DNA from: Antribacter gilvus
GTDB taxonomy: Bacteria; Actinomycetota; Actinomycetes; Actinomycetales; Cellulomonadaceae
Direction of reading: 5' to 3'
DNA length: 64,000 bases
Assembly (NCBI RefSeq): GCF_003946865.1
Contig: NZ_QXTH01000013.1
Span: 1 to 64,000, forward strand
Made by a program: the position numbers and the translations under genes. Within the stretch, counting starts at the first letter, position 1; every line of letters begins with the position of its first letter. Positions 53,078 to 63,425 of this stretch are shown one piece after another. Below the pieces are notes generated by a model that was not told where the DNA came from, did not search any database, and saw only the letters and a program-made list of their open reading frames with translations.

Positions 53078-53745
53078 CAGTCCTCCTTGGTGTGGGGTGC
53101 GTGGGTGAGCGCGCGCTCGACGGCGTCGGCGTCCGCGGCCTGGAGCAGGACGTGCAGCTCGTCGTTCTCCTGGAGCACGGTGTCCGGCCGGGCGAGGACA
53201 CCTTCGGCGAAGCGGGCCAGGTAGGCGACGCGGCAGCCGGTGACCTCCTCGATCCGCCGCACGCTGCGGCCCACCCAACCCGGGTGGTAGTCGATCTGCA
53301 CCAGGCGCACGTGCCCGGACGGGTCGCGGTACTCGTCGGTGGCGCCGAGGGGCAGCATGCGGCGCAGCACCTGGTCGGCGGTCCAGCGGACCGTCGCGAC
53401 CGTGGGGATCCCGAGGCGCTGGTAGATCTCCGCGCGGTGCGGGTCGTAGATCCGCGCCACCACGTTCTCCACCCCGTACGTCTCGCGGACCACGCGGGCC
53501 GCGAGGATGTTCGAGTTGTCGCCGTCGCTCACCGCAGCGAACGCGTAGGTGTCCTCGATGCCCGCCTGGACGAGGGTGTCGCGGTCGAAACCGACGCCGG
53601 TGACCTTCTTGCCGTCGAAGTCCGCAGGGAGCCTGCGGAACGCGTCGGGGTTCTGGTCGATCACCGCGACGGAGTGCCCGCGGGCCTCGATCGTCTGAGC
53701 GAGCGTGGAGCCTACGCGGCCGCAACCCATGATCACGAAGTGCAC
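53077..53745 (-). CDS. trkA: TrkA family potassium uptake protein
   Basis: The 222-residue protein has the RCK N-domain nucleotide motif VIMGCGRVGSTLAQ, the acidic end of strand 2 'VAVIDQNPDAF' and 'TYAFAAVSDGDNSN', then an RCK C-domain (about 140-215). It binds NAD(H) or ATP and gates a Trk/Ktr K+ channel. GTG 53745 is divergent from a large permease that is probably a K+ importer, which supports a K+ homeostasis locus. No TrkH/KtrB membrane subunit lies in this window. Confidence 0.9.
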   Translation of the reverse strand: MHFVIMGCGRVGSTLAQTIEARGHSVAVIDQNPDAFRRLPADFDGKKVTGVGFDRDTLVQAGIEDTYAFAAVSDGDNSNILAARVVRETYGVENVVARIYDPHRAEIYQRLGIPTVATVRWTADQVLRRMLPLGATDEYRDPSGHVRLVQIDYHPGWVGRSVRRIEEVTGCRVAYLARFAEGVLARPDTVLQENDELHVLLQAADADAVERALTHAPHTKED

Positions 53746-53809
53746 GATCGGAACGCTACCCCTTCGGCCGGTGCGCCGTCGGCCACGAGCAGGCATAGCA
53801 TGGGCCGAC

Positions 53810-55810
53810 GTGTCGGACATCGCAGATGCAGCCAAAAGATTGCTGCTCGGTCGCCCCGTTCGGAGCGAGAACCTGGGGCACACGCTCCTTCCCAAGCGCA
53901 TCGCGCTGCCGGTGTTCGCCTCGGACGCGTTGTCGTCGGTCGCGTACGCGCCGGACGAGATCCTCCTGACCCTCGCGGTGGCCGGTCTGGCCGCCACCAC
54001 GGTCTCGCCATGGGTCGGCCTCGCGGTGGTCGTCGTGTTCCTCGTGGTCGTGGCGTCGTACCGGCAGAACGTGCACGCCTACCCCTCGGGTGGTGGCGAC
54101 TACGAGGTCGCCACGACGAACCTCGGGCCGGCTGCCGGCGTGGGGGTCGCGTCGGCCCTGCTCCTGGACTACGTGCTGACGGTGGCGGTGTCCATCTCGG
54201 CCGCGTCGCAGTACGCGGCGTCGGCGCTCCCGGCGTTGCGGGGGCACGAGGCGCTGGCGGCCGTGACCGCGGTGACGGTGCTCATGCTGATCAATCTCCG
54301 GGGCGTCAAGGAGTCCGGGTCGTTCTTCGCGATCCCGACCTACCTGTTCATGTTCCTCATCGGCGCCCTCGCGCTGACCGGGACGTTCCGGCACTTCGCC
54401 GGGAACCTTCCGCGCGCGGAGAGCGCTGACCTGCAGCTCATCGCCGACTCGTCGTTCGACCAGGGGCTCACCGGCCTCGCCGGGGCGTTCCTGCTGGCCC
54501 GTGCGTTCGCGTCCGGTTGTGCCGCGCTCACCGGCGTGGAGTCGATCAGCAACGGCGTGCCCGCCTTCCGCAAGCCGAAGTCGCGCAACGCCGCGACGAC
54601 CCTGGCGATGCTGGGCCTCATCTCGTCGACGATGATCATGGCGATCCTGTTCCTGGCCCAGGCCACCGGCGTCCAGTACGCCGAGGACCCGCACACGCAG
54701 TTCGCGCTGGACGGGCAGCCCTTGCCCGAGGGCTATGACCAGCACCCGGTCATCGGCCAGCTCGCCGAGGCGGTGTTCCAGGGCTTCCCGCCGGCGTTCT
54801 ACGCCGTGTCGGCGGTGACCGGGCTGATCCTGGTGCTGGCGGCGAACACCGCGTTCAACGGGTTCCCGGTGCTGGGCTCGATCCTGGCGCGCGACGGCTA
54901 CCTCCCGCGCCAGCTGCACACCCGTGGCGACCGCCTCGCCTTCTCGAACGGCATCGTGACGCTCGCCGTCACCGCCATCGTGCTGATCCTGGTGTTCGAC
55001 GCCGAGGTGACCCGCCTCATCCAGCTCTACATCGTGGGCGTCTTCGTGTCGTTCACGCTGTCGCAGCTGGGCATGCTGCGGCACTGGTCGCGGCTCCTGA
55101 GGACGGAGCCGGACCCCGCCGCCCGCGCGCGGATGCGGCGCTCGCGTGTGGTGAACGGCGTGGGCTTCGCCATGACGGGCAGCGTGCTGGTCATCGTGCT
55201 GGTCACCAAGTTCACGCACGGGGCCTGGATCACGATCCTGGCCCTGGGCGTCCTCTTCCTGCTGATGCGGACCATCCGCAAGCACTACGACCGCGTCCGT
55301 GACGAGCTTGCCCTCGGCGACGACACGTCCGCCGCCCGGGCGCTGCCCAGCCGCGTCCACGCCATCGTGCTGGTCTCCAAGGTGCACAAGCCGACCCTGC
55401 GTGCCGTCTCCTACGCCCGCGCCTCGCGGCCGTCCGTCCTGGAGGCCGTCACGGTCGGCGTCGACAAGGCGGACGTCGCCGAGATGACGGCGGAGTGGGA
55501 GGCGCTCGACCTCCCGGTCCCGCTGCGCGTCCTCGACTCACCGTTCCGCGAGATCACGCGGCCCATCCTCAACTACGTGCGCTCGATCCGCCGGGAGTCG
55601 CCGCGCGACCTCATCGTCGTCTACATCCCCGAGTACGTGGTGGGGCACTGGTGGGAGCAGCTGCTGCACAACCAGAGCGCGCTGCGCCTCAAGGGCCGCC
55701 TCCTGTTCACGCCGGGCGTGGTCGTGGCGTCCGTGCCGTGGCAGCTCTCGTCCACGGAGGGCCAGACCGGCCTCGAGGGCGACACCTTCATGCAGGGGCG
55801 CCGCTTCTGA
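53810..55810 (+). CDS. APC-family permease, KimA-like potassium/amino-acid transporter
   Basis: The 666-residue protein has about twelve hydrophobic segments (residues ~40-490) beginning 'LPVFASDALSSVAYAPDEILLTL', with the APC helix-1/helix-6 unwound regions ('SDALSSVAYA', 'ALTGVESISNGVPAF'). A ~180-residue cytosolic C-terminal domain follows ('RVHAIVLVSKVHKPTLRAVSYA'). This layout matches KimA/YdaO, a high-affinity K+/H+ symporter regulated by c-di-AMP in Firmicutes. The divergent pair of TrkA regulators supports K+ transport, though amino-acid transport cannot be excluded. GTG 53810 lies 64 bases from the divergent trkA start. Confidence 0.85.
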   Translation: MSDIADAAKRLLLGRPVRSENLGHTLLPKRIALPVFASDALSSVAYAPDEILLTLAVAGLAATTVSPWVGLAVVVVFLVVVASYRQNVHAYPSGGGDYEVATTNLGPAAGVGVASALLLDYVLTVAVSISAASQYAASALPALRGHEALAAVTAVTVLMLINLRGVKESGSFFAIPTYLFMFLIGALALTGTFRHFAGNLPRAESADLQLIADSSFDQGLTGLAGAFLLARAFASGCAALTGVESISNGVPAFRKPKSRNAATTLAMLGLISSTMIMAILFLAQATGVQYAEDPHTQFALDGQPLPEGYDQHPVIGQLAEAVFQGFPPAFYAVSAVTGLILVLAANTAFNGFPVLGSILARDGYLPRQLHTRGDRLAFSNGIVTLAVTAIVLILVFDAEVTRLIQLYIVGVFVSFTLSQLGMLRHWSRLLRTEPDPAARARMRRSRVVNGVGFAMTGSVLVIVLVTKFTHGAWITILALGVLFLLMRTIRKHYDRVRDELALGDDTSAARALPSRVHAIVLVSKVHKPTLRAVSYARASRPSVLEAVTVGVDKADVAEMTAEWEALDLPVPLRVLDSPFREITRPILNYVRSIRRESPRDLIVVYIPEYVVGHWWEQLLHNQSALRLKGRLLFTPGVVVASVPWQLSSTEGQTGLEGDTFMQGRRF

Positions 55811-55863
55811 GACGTGACCCGCCTAACGGCGGCGTTGCCGGGAGGGGATGGGAGACTTGACCC

Positions 55864-57138
55864 ATGCCCCGTACCCCGCGCACGACCACCCGTCATCGTC
55901 CCGCCGACCCCGCCGTGGGTCTGGAGGTCGAGCTCGAGGTCGGTCCCGTCGCCCACGGCGGGCACTGCGTCGCCCGCCACGAGGGCCGCGTGATCTTCGT
56001 GCGGCACACCCTGCCCGGTGAGCGTGTGCGCGCGGTCGTCACCGAGGGCGGGACCAACTTCTGGCGCGCCGACGCCGTCGAGGTGCTCGACGCCTCGGCC
56101 GACCGCGTGGAGCCCGCCTGGCCGGCCGCCGGCCCGGGTGGCGTGGGCGGCGGGGAGCTCTCCCACGTCGCGCTGCCGGCCCAGCGGCGCTGGAAGGCCG
56201 ACGTGCTGGCCGAGCAGCTGCAACGCCTCGCCAAGATCGAGTGGGACGTCACCGTCGAGGCCGCCCCCGGCGACGAAGAGCGCGGTGGCCTCGCCTACCG
56301 CACCCGCATCGAGCTCGTAGCCGGCGCGGACGGGCGCCTCGGGATGCGCAAGCACCGCTCCCACGAGGTCGTCCCGATCAAGCCGCTGCCCAAGGGGATG
56401 CCGCTCGCCACCGCCGAGGTCGCGTCCCTCGCCTCCGACGAGGGCGTGCTGGACCGGTCCTGGGACCCGGACACGCGGGTCGAGCTCGTGGCGCCCGTCG
56501 GCGGCGAGCCCCTCGTGCTCGTCGACGGCGAGCCGTGGCACAAGGGGCACACCGACACCCGCCCCAACGCGCGCCGCGCCGTGACCGAGACGGTGGGCGA
56601 CCACCGGTTCCGCCTCGCGGCCGAGGGGTTCTGGCAGGTCCACCGCGAGGCGCCTGCCCTGCTGACGCAGGCGGTCCTGGAGGCCGCAGGCGACCTCACC
56701 GAGGCGACGGTGCTCGACCTGTACTCCGGCGCGGGCCTCTTCACGGTGCCGCTCGCGACCGCGGTCGGGGAGCACGGCCGCGTCCTGGCCGTCGAGGGCG
56801 ACGCGCGCGCCGTGAAGGACGCCCGCCGCAACGCGCACGACCTGCCCTGGGTGGAGCTCCACGAGGGCGCCGTCGAGGCAGCGCTCCAGGACACGGTTCC
56901 GGGCGTCGCCGACGTCGTCGTCCTCGACCCGCCGCGTTCCGGAGCCGGCCGAGCCGTCGTCGACGCCATCGCCGAGCGTCGCCCGTCGCGCATCGTCTAC
57001 GTCGCGTGCGACCCGGCGGCCCTGGCCCGCGACGTCGCCTACCTGGCCGGCCACGGCTACACCCTGACCGGCCTGCGCGCCTTCGACCTCTTCCCCCACA
57101 CCCACCACGTCGAGGCGGTCGCGCTGCTCACGCGCTGA
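55864..57138 (+). CDS. TRAM-domain class I RNA methyltransferase (RlmD/TrmA family)
   Basis: The 424-residue protein has an N-terminal TRAM/OB domain (about 15-75, 'VEVGPVAHGGHCVARHEGRVIFVRHTLPGE'-like), a middle RNA-binding part ('YRTRIELVAG'), and the C-terminal methyltransferase with 'VLDLYSGAGLFTVPLA', 'VVLDPPRSGAG' and the catalytic cysteine in 'YVACDPAALARD' (Cys382). It makes 5-methyluridine in 23S rRNA or tRNA. The [4Fe-4S] cysteines of E. coli RlmD are not seen. ATG 55864 is the start; a stem-loop follows the stop. Confidence 0.9.
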   Translation: MPRTPRTTTRHRPADPAVGLEVELEVGPVAHGGHCVARHEGRVIFVRHTLPGERVRAVVTEGGTNFWRADAVEVLDASADRVEPAWPAAGPGGVGGGELSHVALPAQRRWKADVLAEQLQRLAKIEWDVTVEAAPGDEERGGLAYRTRIELVAGADGRLGMRKHRSHEVVPIKPLPKGMPLATAEVASLASDEGVLDRSWDPDTRVELVAPVGGEPLVLVDGEPWHKGHTDTRPNARRAVTETVGDHRFRLAAEGFWQVHREAPALLTQAVLEAAGDLTEATVLDLYSGAGLFTVPLATAVGEHGRVLAVEGDARAVKDARRNAHDLPWVELHEGAVEAALQDTVPGVADVVVLDPPRSGAGRAVVDAIAERRPSRIVYVACDPAALARDVAYLAGHGYTLTGLRAFDLFPHTHHVEAVALLTR

Positions 57139-57152
57139 GGCGTGAGGTCTCG

Positions 57153-57215
57153 CTTCGAGAACGCCATCCGGTATCGCCGCTGCTAGGGTTCCCGTACCCG
57201 ATGGCGTCCTCGAAG
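57153..57215. terminator. 21-bp imperfect stem-loop after the RNA methyltransferase gene
   Basis: Bases 57153-57173 (CTTCGAGAACGCCATCCGGTA) pair with 57195-57215 at 19 of 21 positions across a 21-nt loop. It lies 15 bases after the stop codon and ends 12 bases before the 3' end of the small minus-strand gene. Confidence 0.65.
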
Positions 57216-57226
57216 CGGACGGCGGC

Positions 57227-57454
57227 TCAGCCCGGGTCGTGGGCGCCGGGAGCCGGGTCGTGGGCGGAGGCGGCCGGGTGAGTCTCGGCGACAAGGGTGG
57301 CGAGCTCGGCCGCCCGGGCGCGCACGGCGTCGTCGGACAGGCCTGCGGCGCTGGTCACGCCGAGCGCGACGAGGCGCTCGGCCTGCTCGGGCAGGGAGGG
57401 CAGGGTGGGGGCTGCGGACGGGGCGGACTGGGCGGGAGCGGGCGTCGTCGTCAC
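57227..57454 (-). CDS. Small hypothetical protein, possible 5' remnant of a DUF5701-type gene
   Basis: The 75-residue frame begins MTTTPAPAQSAPSAAPTL and contains 'LPEQAERLVALGVTSAAGLSDDAVRARAAELATLV', which resembles the N-terminal helices of DUF5701-like actinobacterial proteins (normally over 200 residues). It ends with the short repeat AHDPAPGAHDPG and stops. It lies on the opposite strand in the gap between the RNA methyltransferase and acnA. It may be a truncated gene; the family link is tentative. Confidence 0.4.
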   Translation of the reverse strand: MTTTPAPAQSAPSAAPTLPSLPEQAERLVALGVTSAAGLSDDAVRARAAELATLVAETHPAASAHDPAPGAHDPG

Positions 57455-57513
57455 GCGGGTCCCAACGGCCGGGCGAGGTCCGGTGTTCCCGCGGTCTCTG
57501 GATGTCGGGCAAG

Positions 57514-57531
57514 TATCTTGACGTCAAGATA
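57514..57531. promoter_or_regulatory. 18-bp perfect palindrome in the aconitase promoter
   Basis: TATCTTGACGTCAAGATA is a perfect palindrome. Its TTGACG can serve as a -35 element, followed 15 bases later by TATGCT as a -10, so a bound regulator would block transcription. It lies 129 bases before the acnA start. MarR-family TamR of Streptomyces controls aconitase; whether this site is its counterpart is a guess. Confidence 0.7.
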
Positions 57532-57659
57532 AGTGCGCTATGCTGGCGGGAGCAGCCCGGCTTACGCTGGGCGGAGCCCCCAAGCCCCCGTGACGGCGGA
57601 CGGAGCGCCCCGTTGCGCCACGTCCGCCCAAGCACATCAGCCCCGCAGAAGGAGCCGTA

Positions 57660-60422
<2,763 letters not shown>

Positions 60423-60438
60423 CCCGCTCGCGCGATCT

Positions 60439-60489
60439 TGTGCCCGACGCCGGTCGCTCGCCTCTCCCCGAGGCGGGCGGCCGGCGTCG
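60439..60489. terminator. Aconitase terminator containing copy 2 of the 25-bp repeat
   Basis: Bases 60445-60463 pair along their full 19 positions with 60471-60489 (two G-U pairs, 7-nt loop), 22 bases after the acnA stop. The 5' arm with six preceding bases (60439-60463) is identical to 20795-20819. Confidence 0.8.
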
Positions 60490-60516
60490 GCTCGGCTCGG
60501 CTCGGCTCGGCTCGTG

Positions 60517-61044
60517 TCAACTCGCGGCGGCCGCCAGGGCTCCGGCCGACGTGGCGAGGAACGCCAGGCCCGTGACGACCCCGACGGTGGCGGGGCCGCG
60601 CGTGCCGACCACCTTCGCCGCCGGGCCGGCCAGGAGACCGGCCACCGTGGCCGCCAGGGCTCCCAGGCCGAGGGCGGGGAAGCTGAGCAGCTCGCCCAGC
60701 ACGAAGAAGTGCGGGCTGCCGAGCACGGCCACGAGGGTGGGGACCAGGTCGGCCTTGCCGCGCTTCGACGCGAAGCCGGCGCACACCCGGACGACTGCGG
60801 CGTGCAGGGCCAGGACCACGAGGTAGACGCTCACGAGGGGGGCGGTGAGCGCCGTCGGCTCGTCCCACCGGGCGATCGTGAGGGCGATGCCGGCCACGGT
60901 AGTGGCCGCCGCGAACCCGGCGAGCGCGACGACTCCTAGCTGGCGTCTGCGGGTCGTGTGCGGCACCGCCCACGCGAGCCACAGGAAGGCCGGAAGGCCG
61001 AAAGCCGCCGCTGCCGTGGCAGCGTCACGCAGATGTTCCACCAT
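60517..61044 (-). CDS. Hypothetical integral membrane protein
   Basis: The 175-residue protein has five hydrophobic segments (about 10-28, 36-58, 66-92, 108-130, 145-172) separated by short basic loops such as 'HTTRRRQ' and 'FASKRGKAD'. I do not recognise a family. A GNTR-free, single-gene context gives no hint of a role. ATG 61044 begins MVEHLRDAATAAAAFG; the upstream frame to 61176 is unlikely. It is convergent with acnA. Confidence 0.65.
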   Translation of the reverse strand: MVEHLRDAATAAAAFGLPAFLWLAWAVPHTTRRRQLGVVALAGFAAATTVAGIALTIARWDEPTALTAPLVSVYLVVLALHAAVVRVCAGFASKRGKADLVPTLVAVLGSPHFFVLGELLSFPALGLGALAATVAGLLAGPAAKVVGTRGPATVGVVTGLAFLATSAGALAAAAS

Positions 61045-61096
61045 GTCGTACCCCCTGGACGATCCCGGATGAACCGGACACAGGGTAATGGAACTC

Positions 61097-62014
61097 TCAA
61101 GAGACCTGCTGGTGGTTGTGATATCGCCCACGTGATCCGGGGCGGGATTCACCCGTCGTGACCGGGGCCGCGGCAACCACGTGGGCCAGGATCTCCGCGC
61201 GGACCGCCGGGGCGTCCAGGACGCGGTTGTGCCCGAGCCCCGAGGTGACCACGAGGCGGCTGCTCGGGTGCGCGGCGTGGAGGCGCCGGGCGAAGCCGAG
61301 GCTCACCTCGTGGTCGTCGGCGTCCTGGACGAACAGGGCGGGGACGTGCGCCGGGGCGGGCCGGGCGAGGAGGTCGAACCGGCGCCGGGGGTCCGGCTCG
61401 TCGGGGAACACGGCCGTGGCGATGCGCCCCGCGAGCCGCTCGTACAGCGACGTCGGCAGACCGACCGTGGCGGCGAACGTGTCGCTCAGCAGGTCGAAGC
61501 GGGCGGCGGAGGCGATACCGACGAAGCCGTGGGCGCCCAGCCCTTCGTGGAGGGCGATCCCGCCGGCGAAGGCGCCGAACGAGTGGCCCACCACGGCCTG
61601 GGGCTCGCCGGTGTCGTCGCGCAGCCGCTGCAGGATCTCGAGGAAGTCCAGGATCGTCGTGAACCGGCCGGAGGAGTCGCCGTGCGCGGGGGCGTCGAAC
61701 GCGACCGGGCGGAAGCCCGCGGCCTCCAGGTCGGTGACGATCGCGGCGAGGCGCGACGCCCGCGACTGCCAGCCGTGGACCACGAGGACGGGGGGAGCGG
61801 CGGGGTCGCCCCACGCGTAGGTGGCGACGCGCTCGCCGCGCACCGCCAGCTCGCCCCGTCGCGCGCGGTCGTGCACCGGGCGGTCGGTGGAGCGGACCGG
61901 GGTGGGTGGGCCGACCCGGCGGAACGCGGCGACCGACGCCGCGAGCGCGACGGGCGGGGCCACCGTGCCGAGCGTGGCGAACGCTGTGCGGACGAGGGGG
62001 TGGACGCGTGGCAT
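61097..62014 (-). CDS. Alpha/beta hydrolase
   Basis: The 305-residue protein has a hydrophobic N-terminal segment (about 10-30), then an alpha/beta-hydrolase core with 'VLVVHGWQSRASRLA' (oxyanion HG), the nucleophile elbow 'VVGHSFGAFAGG', an acidic 'FVQDADDHEV' and a histidine in 'SGLGHNRVLD'. All catalytic residues are present. The N-terminal helix may anchor it to the membrane. It is divergent from a TetR regulator with a strong inverted repeat between them, so it is probably the regulator's target. Substrate unknown. Confidence 0.87.
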   Translation of the reverse strand: MPRVHPLVRTAFATLGTVAPPVALAASVAAFRRVGPPTPVRSTDRPVHDRARRGELAVRGERVATYAWGDPAAPPVLVVHGWQSRASRLAAIVTDLEAAGFRPVAFDAPAHGDSSGRFTTILDFLEILQRLRDDTGEPQAVVGHSFGAFAGGIALHEGLGAHGFVGIASAARFDLLSDTFAATVGLPTSLYERLAGRIATAVFPDEPDPRRRFDLLARPAPAHVPALFVQDADDHEVSLGFARRLHAAHPSSRLVVTSGLGHNRVLDAPAVRAEILAHVVAAAPVTTGESRPGSRGRYHNHQQVS

Positions 62015-62059
62015 GAGGGGCCTCCTGAGGGCGCGGCGGATGCTCTCGTCGCAGAAATC

Positions 62060-62096
62060 TGTACGACCGTTCGCACACTATACGAACGGTCGTACA
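62060..62096. promoter_or_regulatory. TetR operator, 14-bp perfect inverted repeat
   Basis: TGTACGACCGTTCG (62060-62073) is the exact reverse complement of 62083-62096, with the 9-base spacer cacactata. The site lies 46 bases upstream of the hydrolase start and ends 10 bases before the TetR ATG. The spacing suits a TetR dimer or two dimers. The TATA in the spacer may be part of a -10 element. Confidence 0.8.
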
Positions 62097-62105
62097 CTTG
62101 TCACC

Positions 62106-62888
62106 ATGTACCCCGAGACGACGCTCACGCCGGACCAGACCTGGGCCAAGGCCCAGGATCCGGGCCACGAGCCGGGCCACGAGCCGGGCCACGAGCCGGG
62201 CCACGAGCCGGGCCACGAGCCGGGCCAGGAGCCGGGCCACGAGCGCGAGCACGCGAGCGAGCCGGTCGACGGCCGCCGCGCCCGCGGCGACCGCACCCGC
62301 CGGGCCGTGCTGGACCGTGCGGTGCAGGAGGCGTCGGTCGCGGGGCTCGACTCGCTCTCGCTGGGGCGGCTCGCGGCCGCGACGCCGGTCAACAAGAGCG
62401 GCATCTCGGGCCTGTTCGGCTCGAAGGAGAAGCTGCAGCTGGCGACCATCCACCGGGCCCGCGAGGTCTTCGTCGAGGCCGTGGTGGTCCCGGGCATCGA
62501 CTCGGCCAAGGGTCTTCCCCGGCTCTGGCGCATCCTCACGCTCTGGTTGGCGCACTCCCGGGACCGGGTCTTCGAGGGCGGCTGCTTCTTCCGCTCCGTG
62601 GCCGCCGAGTTCGACGCCCGGACGACCGGTCCGGTCCGGGACGCCGTTGCGCGCGAGGAGCGGGAGTGGGAGGGCTACCTCCGGTCACTCGTCGTCGAGG
62701 CGGTCCGGCGCGAGCACCTCGACGCCGGGACGGATCCCGACCAGGTGGTCTTCGAGGTGGCCGCGCTCTACGCGCGTGCCAACGACGCATCGCTGCTGCA
62801 CCACGACGAGCTCGCCTACGACCGTGCGATGACCGCCCTCCGCACCGCCCTCACGGCCCGAGGGGCCGACCCGGCGGCCCTGGTCTGA
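62106..62888 (+). CDS. TetR family regulator with an N-terminal GHEP repeat
   Basis: The 260-residue protein begins MYPETTLTPDQTWAKAQD, followed by seven near-perfect Gly-His-Glu-Pro units (residues ~20-47). A TetR helix-turn-helix comes next (about 58-105, 'AVQEASVAGLDSLSLGRLAAATPVNKSGISGLFGSKEKL' in pieces), then a ligand domain of the TetR_C_16-like type. A normal TetR would start close to residue 55, so the first half-hundred residues are an addition. The ATG follows the operator by 10 bases, implying autoregulation. The His-rich tail could bind metal. Confidence 0.87.
   Translation: MYPETTLTPDQTWAKAQDPGHEPGHEPGHEPGHEPGHEPGQEPGHEREHASEPVDGRRARGDRTRRAVLDRAVQEASVAGLDSLSLGRLAAATPVNKSGISGLFGSKEKLQLATIHRAREVFVEAVVVPGIDSAKGLPRLWRILTLWLAHSRDRVFEGGCFFRSVAAEFDARTTGPVRDAVAREEREWEGYLRSLVVEAVRREHLDAGTDPDQVVFEVAALYARANDASLLHHDELAYDRAMTALRTALTARGADPAALV
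62158..62244. repeat. 12-bp tandem repeats encoding Gly-His-Glu-Pro
   Basis: About seven copies of GGCCACGAGCCG run head to tail (one unit reads CAGGAG in place of CACGAG) within the 5' part of the TetR gene. Unit length is a multiple of three, so copy-number change keeps the frame. Confidence 0.85.
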
Positions 62889-62906
62889 GGGCGCGGAGCG
62901 ACCGCC

Positions 62907-63353
62907 TCAGCCCTCCGCCGAGGAGTCCCGCGCCCGCTGTCCGAACGTCTCGGCGGTGACCGTCGCGTACGAGCGGCGCACGATCTCCTCGAGCACGGCC
63001 AGGTCGACCTGCTCCAGGTCCTTGAGGTAGAGGCAGCCCACCCCGGTGGTGTGCGGGCCGAGCCGTGCCAGGAGGTCCTCGTGCGCGCCGACGCCCTCCG
63101 CCAGGTAGACCGTCGTCGCGGCCTTGCGCGGAGAGAACCCGGCCGCGGGCGCGTGGCCCGAGTGCCCGCTCGCGTAGCGGTACCGGTACTCGCCGAACCC
63201 CACGATGGAGCCGCCGAACATGCGCGGCGCGGCGCCCGTCGCCCGCTCCATGAGGTCGAGGAGGGTCAGCGCGTCACGCCGCCGCCCGGCGTGCGCGACA
63301 CCCTCGACGTAGGCCACGGGATCGCTCTCGGTCCAGTCGGTCAGGTTCGCCAT
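62907..63353 (-). CDS. DUF1801 domain-containing protein
   Basis: The 148-residue protein has the DUF1801 pattern: 'DALTLLDLMERATGAAPRMFGGSIVGFGEYRYRYASG', 'AGFSPRKAATTVYL', and 'LYLKDLEQVDLAVLEEIVRRSY'. The family adopts the YdhG-like fold and has unknown function, possibly linked to iron or frataxin-like proteins. ATG 63353 begins MANLTDWTESDPVAYVEG. It is convergent with the TetR gene. Confidence 0.87.
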   Translation of the reverse strand: MANLTDWTESDPVAYVEGVAHAGRRRDALTLLDLMERATGAAPRMFGGSIVGFGEYRYRYASGHSGHAPAAGFSPRKAATTVYLAEGVGAHEDLLARLGPHTTGVGCLYLKDLEQVDLAVLEEIVRRSYATVTAETFGQRARDSSAEG

Positions 63354-63425
63354 CTGCCCAGTATCGGCCCGGCCGGCAAGCCCGGCGCCGGCAAGCCCGG
63401 CGTCGGCGCCCGCCCGTGGCGCCCG

